NCBI GenBank assembly: GCA_023227835.1
Contig: JALOCI010000058.1
Location: 1 to 15,603, forward strand
Direction: 5' to 3'
DNA from: Bacteroidales bacterium
GTDB lineage: Bacteria > Bacteroidota > Bacteroidia > Bacteroidales > UBA932
Length of the DNA: 15,603 nucleotides
Made by a program: the position numbers and the translations under genes. Every line of letters starts with the position of its first letter. Position 1 is the first letter of the stretch. The notes under the pieces are model-generated. The model ran no database searches, was not told the DNA's origin, and was given only the letters and a program-made list of their open reading frames with translations. Below, one piece after another: positions 13,245-15,603 of this stretch.

Positions 13245-13769
13245 ATGGTCAGGATAGGTCTGCTCTCGGACACACACGGTGTGTTTGACGAGCCTCTTAG
13301 TAAATTTTTCTCCGGTGTAGACGAAATCTGGCATGCCGGCGACTTCGGAAATATCGGTGTTTCCGATAAAATATCTGCCTTCAAGCCATTGAAGGGTGTT
13401 TACGGTAATTGTGACGGCAAAGATGTACGGCTTGTTCATCCCTACATTCAAATAATGGAAGTGGAGGGATTGAAATTCCTGATGACGCATATAGGGGGAC
13501 ATCCGGGTTACTATCAGCCCGATGCCCTGAGGTTGATTATTGCACACAGACCGGATGTGTTTATATGCGGACACTCTCATATACTGAGGGTGTTGAACGA
13601 TAAACAGAGAGGATTCATTATGATGAACCCCGGGGCAGCAGGGGTATATGGAATTCATAATGTTAGAACAGCTTTAAGGTTCAGTATCGGGAACGGGGCA
13701 CTTCATGATCTAGAAGTCGGCGAGTGGCCAAAAACCTCATTATTTCACTCGGAAAGCAATCCGGTATAA
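13245..13769 (+). CDS. YfcE/MJ0936-type metallophosphoesterase
   Basis: A 174-residue calcineurin-like phosphoesterase of the short YfcE type. Dinuclear metal-site motifs are complete: SDTHG (D9, H11), HAGDFGN (D33), YGNCDG (N55), MTHIGG (H82) and CGHSHI (H110, H112). Such enzymes hydrolyse phosphodiesters in vitro; the physiological substrate is usually unknown. Soluble, with no signal peptide. It directly follows the NagX-like gene (18-bp gap) in the same direction. The last 15 residues after GEWPK are variable and without a recognised role. Confidence 0.93.
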   Translation: MVRIGLLSDTHGVFDEPLSKFFSGVDEIWHAGDFGNIGVSDKISAFKPLKGVYGNCDGKDVRLVHPYIQIMEVEGLKFLMTHIGGHPGYYQPDALRLIIAHRPDVFICGHSHILRVLNDKQRGFIMMNPGAAGVYGIHNVRTALRFSIGNGALHDLEVGEWPKTSLFHSESNPV

Positions 13770-13840
13770 TTATATATTCCTCTTTTTCTGTCGGTTATAA
13801 ATTTTTATATGCAACGAGTGTATCTTATTGCATTTTCTAT

Positions 13841-13848
13841 TAGTTTTG
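13841..13848 (+). promoter_or_regulatory. -7 element of the fadL-like gene promoter
   Basis: TAGTTTTG matches TAnnTTTG exactly, 27 bp before the ATG at 13876. It lies downstream of the in-frame TTG at 13828, which favours the later start. Confidence 0.55.
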
Positions 13849-13875
13849 TCCCGAAACTATAAACCAATAACCAAA

Positions 13876-15222
13876 ATGAAAATTAGAAAGATCACACTGT
13901 TCATACTAGCCAACTTGATTGGCCTTTCGCTTTTTGCGGACGGATACCAGGTTAACTCGCAGAGTGCACGTCAGCTTGGACTTGGGCACCAGGGAACAGC
14001 ATTCAAACTTGGGGCTGAAAGTATGCTCTTCAACCCTGCCGGGCTATCATTCATGAATGGTAGCTTTGACCTCTCTTTGGGTGCTACCGGAATCATGTCC
14101 AAAGTGAAATACACAAACACTGCCGGTACATACAACGCTGAGTCGGACAATCCTCTCGGAACACCTGTATTCGGATACATAGGTTACAAGATTTCGCCGA
14201 AATTTGCTGTCGGTGTAAGCCTGACAAATCCGGCAGGGAACAATCTTGTATGGCCTGATAACTGGGCCGGCTCACACCTTGTTCAGAACATTTCACTATC
14301 CTCATTCTCATTACAACCTACGCTTTCATACAAAATATGTGAGAAGCTTAGTGTAGGTGCCGGATTGATGATTAACTGGGGCAGCTTTGAACTCAGTAAA
14401 GGGATTATGCCTGTCGGATATCTCAACAACTTTGTCAACGCAGTACCGTCGCAGTACCAGTCCATTATAACAAGCACAAACACTCTCTCACCTATGCAGG
14501 TAAACCTGAAGGGTGATGCAAAGACATCATACGGATATAATATCGGTATTCTCTACAGCCCGACTGAGAAATTAAACATTGGAGTCTCATACAGATCCAA
14601 GGTAAAAATGAGCGTTGAAGATGGTAAAGCATCGATTTCATACGCTACTCCTGAGTTAGAGACTCTTCTCGGCATGTTGGCGCAGGCAAGCCCTACGATT
14701 GCTACAGCCAGGGCACTTGATGAACAAAAGATAACCGCGGAACTTCCTATTCCTTCAAACCTCAACATAGGTGTTTCATACAAATTCACGGAGAAACTTC
14801 TTGTATCTGCAGAACTACAATATGTAGGATGGAAGGCTTATGACACACTCAGGATACAATTTCCTGCATTCGGCGCAGCCGGAAGACAGTATATCCCGAA
14901 GAACTTCAGCAATTCAATGATATACAGACTGGGTGGTGAATACCAATGCAGCAGCAAGTTTGCGTTCCGTCTCGGATTCATATTCGATTCTACTCCTGTA
15001 GACAAATCATATTATGGTCCTGAGACTCCGGCTGCAAACAAGATTAGCCTTACAACAGGTTTCACATATAAACCAACCGACATCCTGGCTATTGACTTCG
15101 GATTCCAGTATCTAAACGGAATCAAGATCAGCGGGAAGCATCCTACCACATTCGGAAGCTTTGACGGTGACTACAAAACAACCGCATTCCTGCCGGCTTT
15201 AGGTGTACATATTAACTTCTAA
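13876..15222 (+). CDS. FadL/OmpP1/TodX-family outer-membrane transporter
   Basis: A 448-residue outer-membrane beta-barrel for uptake of hydrophobic compounds (long-chain fatty acids or aromatics). The start at 13876 gives a normal signal peptide (MKIRKITLFILANLIGLSLFADG). The mature N-terminus YQVNSQSARQLGLGHQGTA followed by AESMLFNPAGLSFM is the family's hallmark NPAG region, which forms the plug hatch. Repeated amphipathic strands with aromatic girdle residues follow (KLNIGVSYRSKVKM, KLLVSAELQYVGWKAYD, KFAFRLGFIFDSTPVD, DILAIDFGFQYLNGIK), and the protein ends in VHINF, a typical C-terminal barrel signature with terminal Phe. A TAnnTTTG promoter suggests independent transcription. The substrate is not deducible. 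Confidence 0.93.
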   Translation: MKIRKITLFILANLIGLSLFADGYQVNSQSARQLGLGHQGTAFKLGAESMLFNPAGLSFMNGSFDLSLGATGIMSKVKYTNTAGTYNAESDNPLGTPVFGYIGYKISPKFAVGVSLTNPAGNNLVWPDNWAGSHLVQNISLSSFSLQPTLSYKICEKLSVGAGLMINWGSFELSKGIMPVGYLNNFVNAVPSQYQSIITSTNTLSPMQVNLKGDAKTSYGYNIGILYSPTEKLNIGVSYRSKVKMSVEDGKASISYATPELETLLGMLAQASPTIATARALDEQKITAELPIPSNLNIGVSYKFTEKLLVSAELQYVGWKAYDTLRIQFPAFGAAGRQYIPKNFSNSMIYRLGGEYQCSSKFAFRLGFIFDSTPVDKSYYGPETPAANKISLTTGFTYKPTDILAIDFGFQYLNGIKISGKHPTTFGSFDGDYKTTAFLPALGVHINF

Positions 15223-15230
15223 AAAATGCT

Positions 15231-15238
15231 TACTTTTG
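15231..15238 (+). promoter_or_regulatory. -7 element upstream of the selU remnant
   Basis: TACTTTTG fits TAnnTTTG and lies 16 bp before the remnant's ATG. It could now drive the NamZ-like gene at 15444. Confidence 0.45.
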
Positions 15239-15254
15239 CGTAGGACATACAGCT

Positions 15255-15404
15255 ATGCAGAAGCAGACATCAGTAGAGGAATTCTTTAAGAGAGCGGAGT
15301 CTCTCCCTATAATAGATGTAAGGTCCCCGGGTGAATTTGAGCATGCTCACATTCCCGGGGCTCTTAGTTTACCTCTCTTCTCAGACATAGAAAAAGCAGT
15401 ATGA
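15255..15404 (+). pseudogene. selU: Truncated tRNA 2-selenouridine synthase (rhodanese N-terminus only)
   Basis: A 49-codon frame whose product matches the beginning of SelU/MnmH, which replaces sulphur by selenium in tRNA wobble 2-thiouridine. Visible are LPIIDVRSPGEFEHAHIPGA and LPLFSDIEKAV, the start of the rhodanese domain. Full-length SelU is about 340-370 residues. Here a TGA stop follows at once, and the segments with the catalytic cysteine and the P-loop are absent. The +1 frame just after it reads YDKDYFAEIINT, which faintly resembles the SelU C-terminal region and would fit an internal deletion, but this is weak. A short functional single-domain protein is unlikely, since the rhodanese fold needs about 100 residues. 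An intact -7 element remains upstream. Confidence 0.72.
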
Positions 15405-15443
15405 CAAAGATTATTTTGCTGAAATCATCAACACCTGAATAAT

Positions 15444-15603
15444 ATGAAAAAATTTATTTTAACCGGCCTGATTATAGCTCTTGCAACAGTTATGCAGGCG
15501 CAGACAATTAAGACCGGTGCCGAGTCTTTGGACGAGTATCTTCCTCTGCTCAAAGGAAAGAGGGTTGCAGTACTCTCTAATCAGACTGGGATTATAGGTA
15601 ACA
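15444..15603 (+). CDS. NamZ-like exo-beta-N-acetylmuramidase (DUF1343), partial
   Basis: The first 53 codons of a gene that runs off the right edge. A signal peptide (MKKFILTGLIIALATVMQAQ) is followed by TIKTGAESLDEYLPLLKGKRVAVLSNQTGIIGN, the typical N-terminus of DUF1343 proteins. Members of this family include NamZ, which releases MurNAc from the non-reducing end of peptidoglycan fragments. The protein is predicted to be periplasmic. It starts 40 bp after the selU remnant stop; its catalytic region is outside the window. Confidence 0.8.
   Translation, partial: MKKFILTGLIIALATVMQAQTIKTGAESLDEYLPLLKGKRVAVLSNQTGIIGN

Noticed and set aside
12999..13658. A 219-codon minus-strand frame
   Set aside because: It is antisense to two well-supported genes (NagX-like and phosphoesterase) and has no family features.
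13828..13875. Upstream TTG start extending the FadL-like protein by 16 residues
   Set aside because: It precedes the TAnnTTTG promoter at 13841-13848 and would displace the signal peptide.

Overview
The window looks like a chromosomal segment of a Bacteroidota bacterium, probably Bacteroidales. Promoters match the phylum-specific pattern TTTG (-33) / TAnnTTTG (-7), most genes lack strong Shine-Dalgarno sequences, and the families are typical of the group (DUF4348 lipoprotein, FadL/OmpP1 porin, NagX-like acyltransferase, NamZ/DUF1343). No rRNA or other species-level marker is present.

The left part (1-4329) is an accessory, AT-rich region that reads as an integron-like gene-cassette array. 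A Xer-type tyrosine recombinase (3478-4329, minus) is followed on the same strand by a candidate attI region and at least five cassettes separated by five palindromic attC-like sites of 60-136 bp (E, D, C, B, A from right to left). A sixth cassette starts at the left edge. For every complete cassette, the first ~10-17 bases (the R' core of the preceding site) are nearly the reverse complement of the outer R'' core of the site that ends it. This is the relation expected of circular cassettes inserted at attC sites. The recombinase lacks the extra segment before the H-x-x-R motif that defines IntI integrases, so the system is either an unusual integron or a convergent analogue of one. Cargo: a secreted protein, an ORF-less cassette, a DUF2007-like small protein, a second secreted protein and a DUF4348-like lipoprotein.

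Between the recombinase and the core genome lie a nested palindromic region (about 4400-4580), a terminator and tRNA-Met(CAT) with an excellent promoter. The array therefore abuts the 3' side of a tRNA gene.

The right part (4791-15603) is ordinary chromosome. It holds a membrane histidine kinase convergent with ispF (MEP isoprenoid pathway), then a tight plus-strand operon: a small membrane protein, mutL, a rhomboid protease, an EEP-family membrane protein and tsaC (tRNA t6A synthesis). rsmE (16S rRNA m3U1498) is convergent to tsaC and divergent from a NagX/HGSNAT-like acyltransferase gene, which is followed by a YfcE-like phosphoesterase. A FadL-type outer-membrane transporter, a truncated selU/mnmH remnant and the start of a NamZ-like muramidase close the window. 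MutL has lost key residues of its endonuclease motif.
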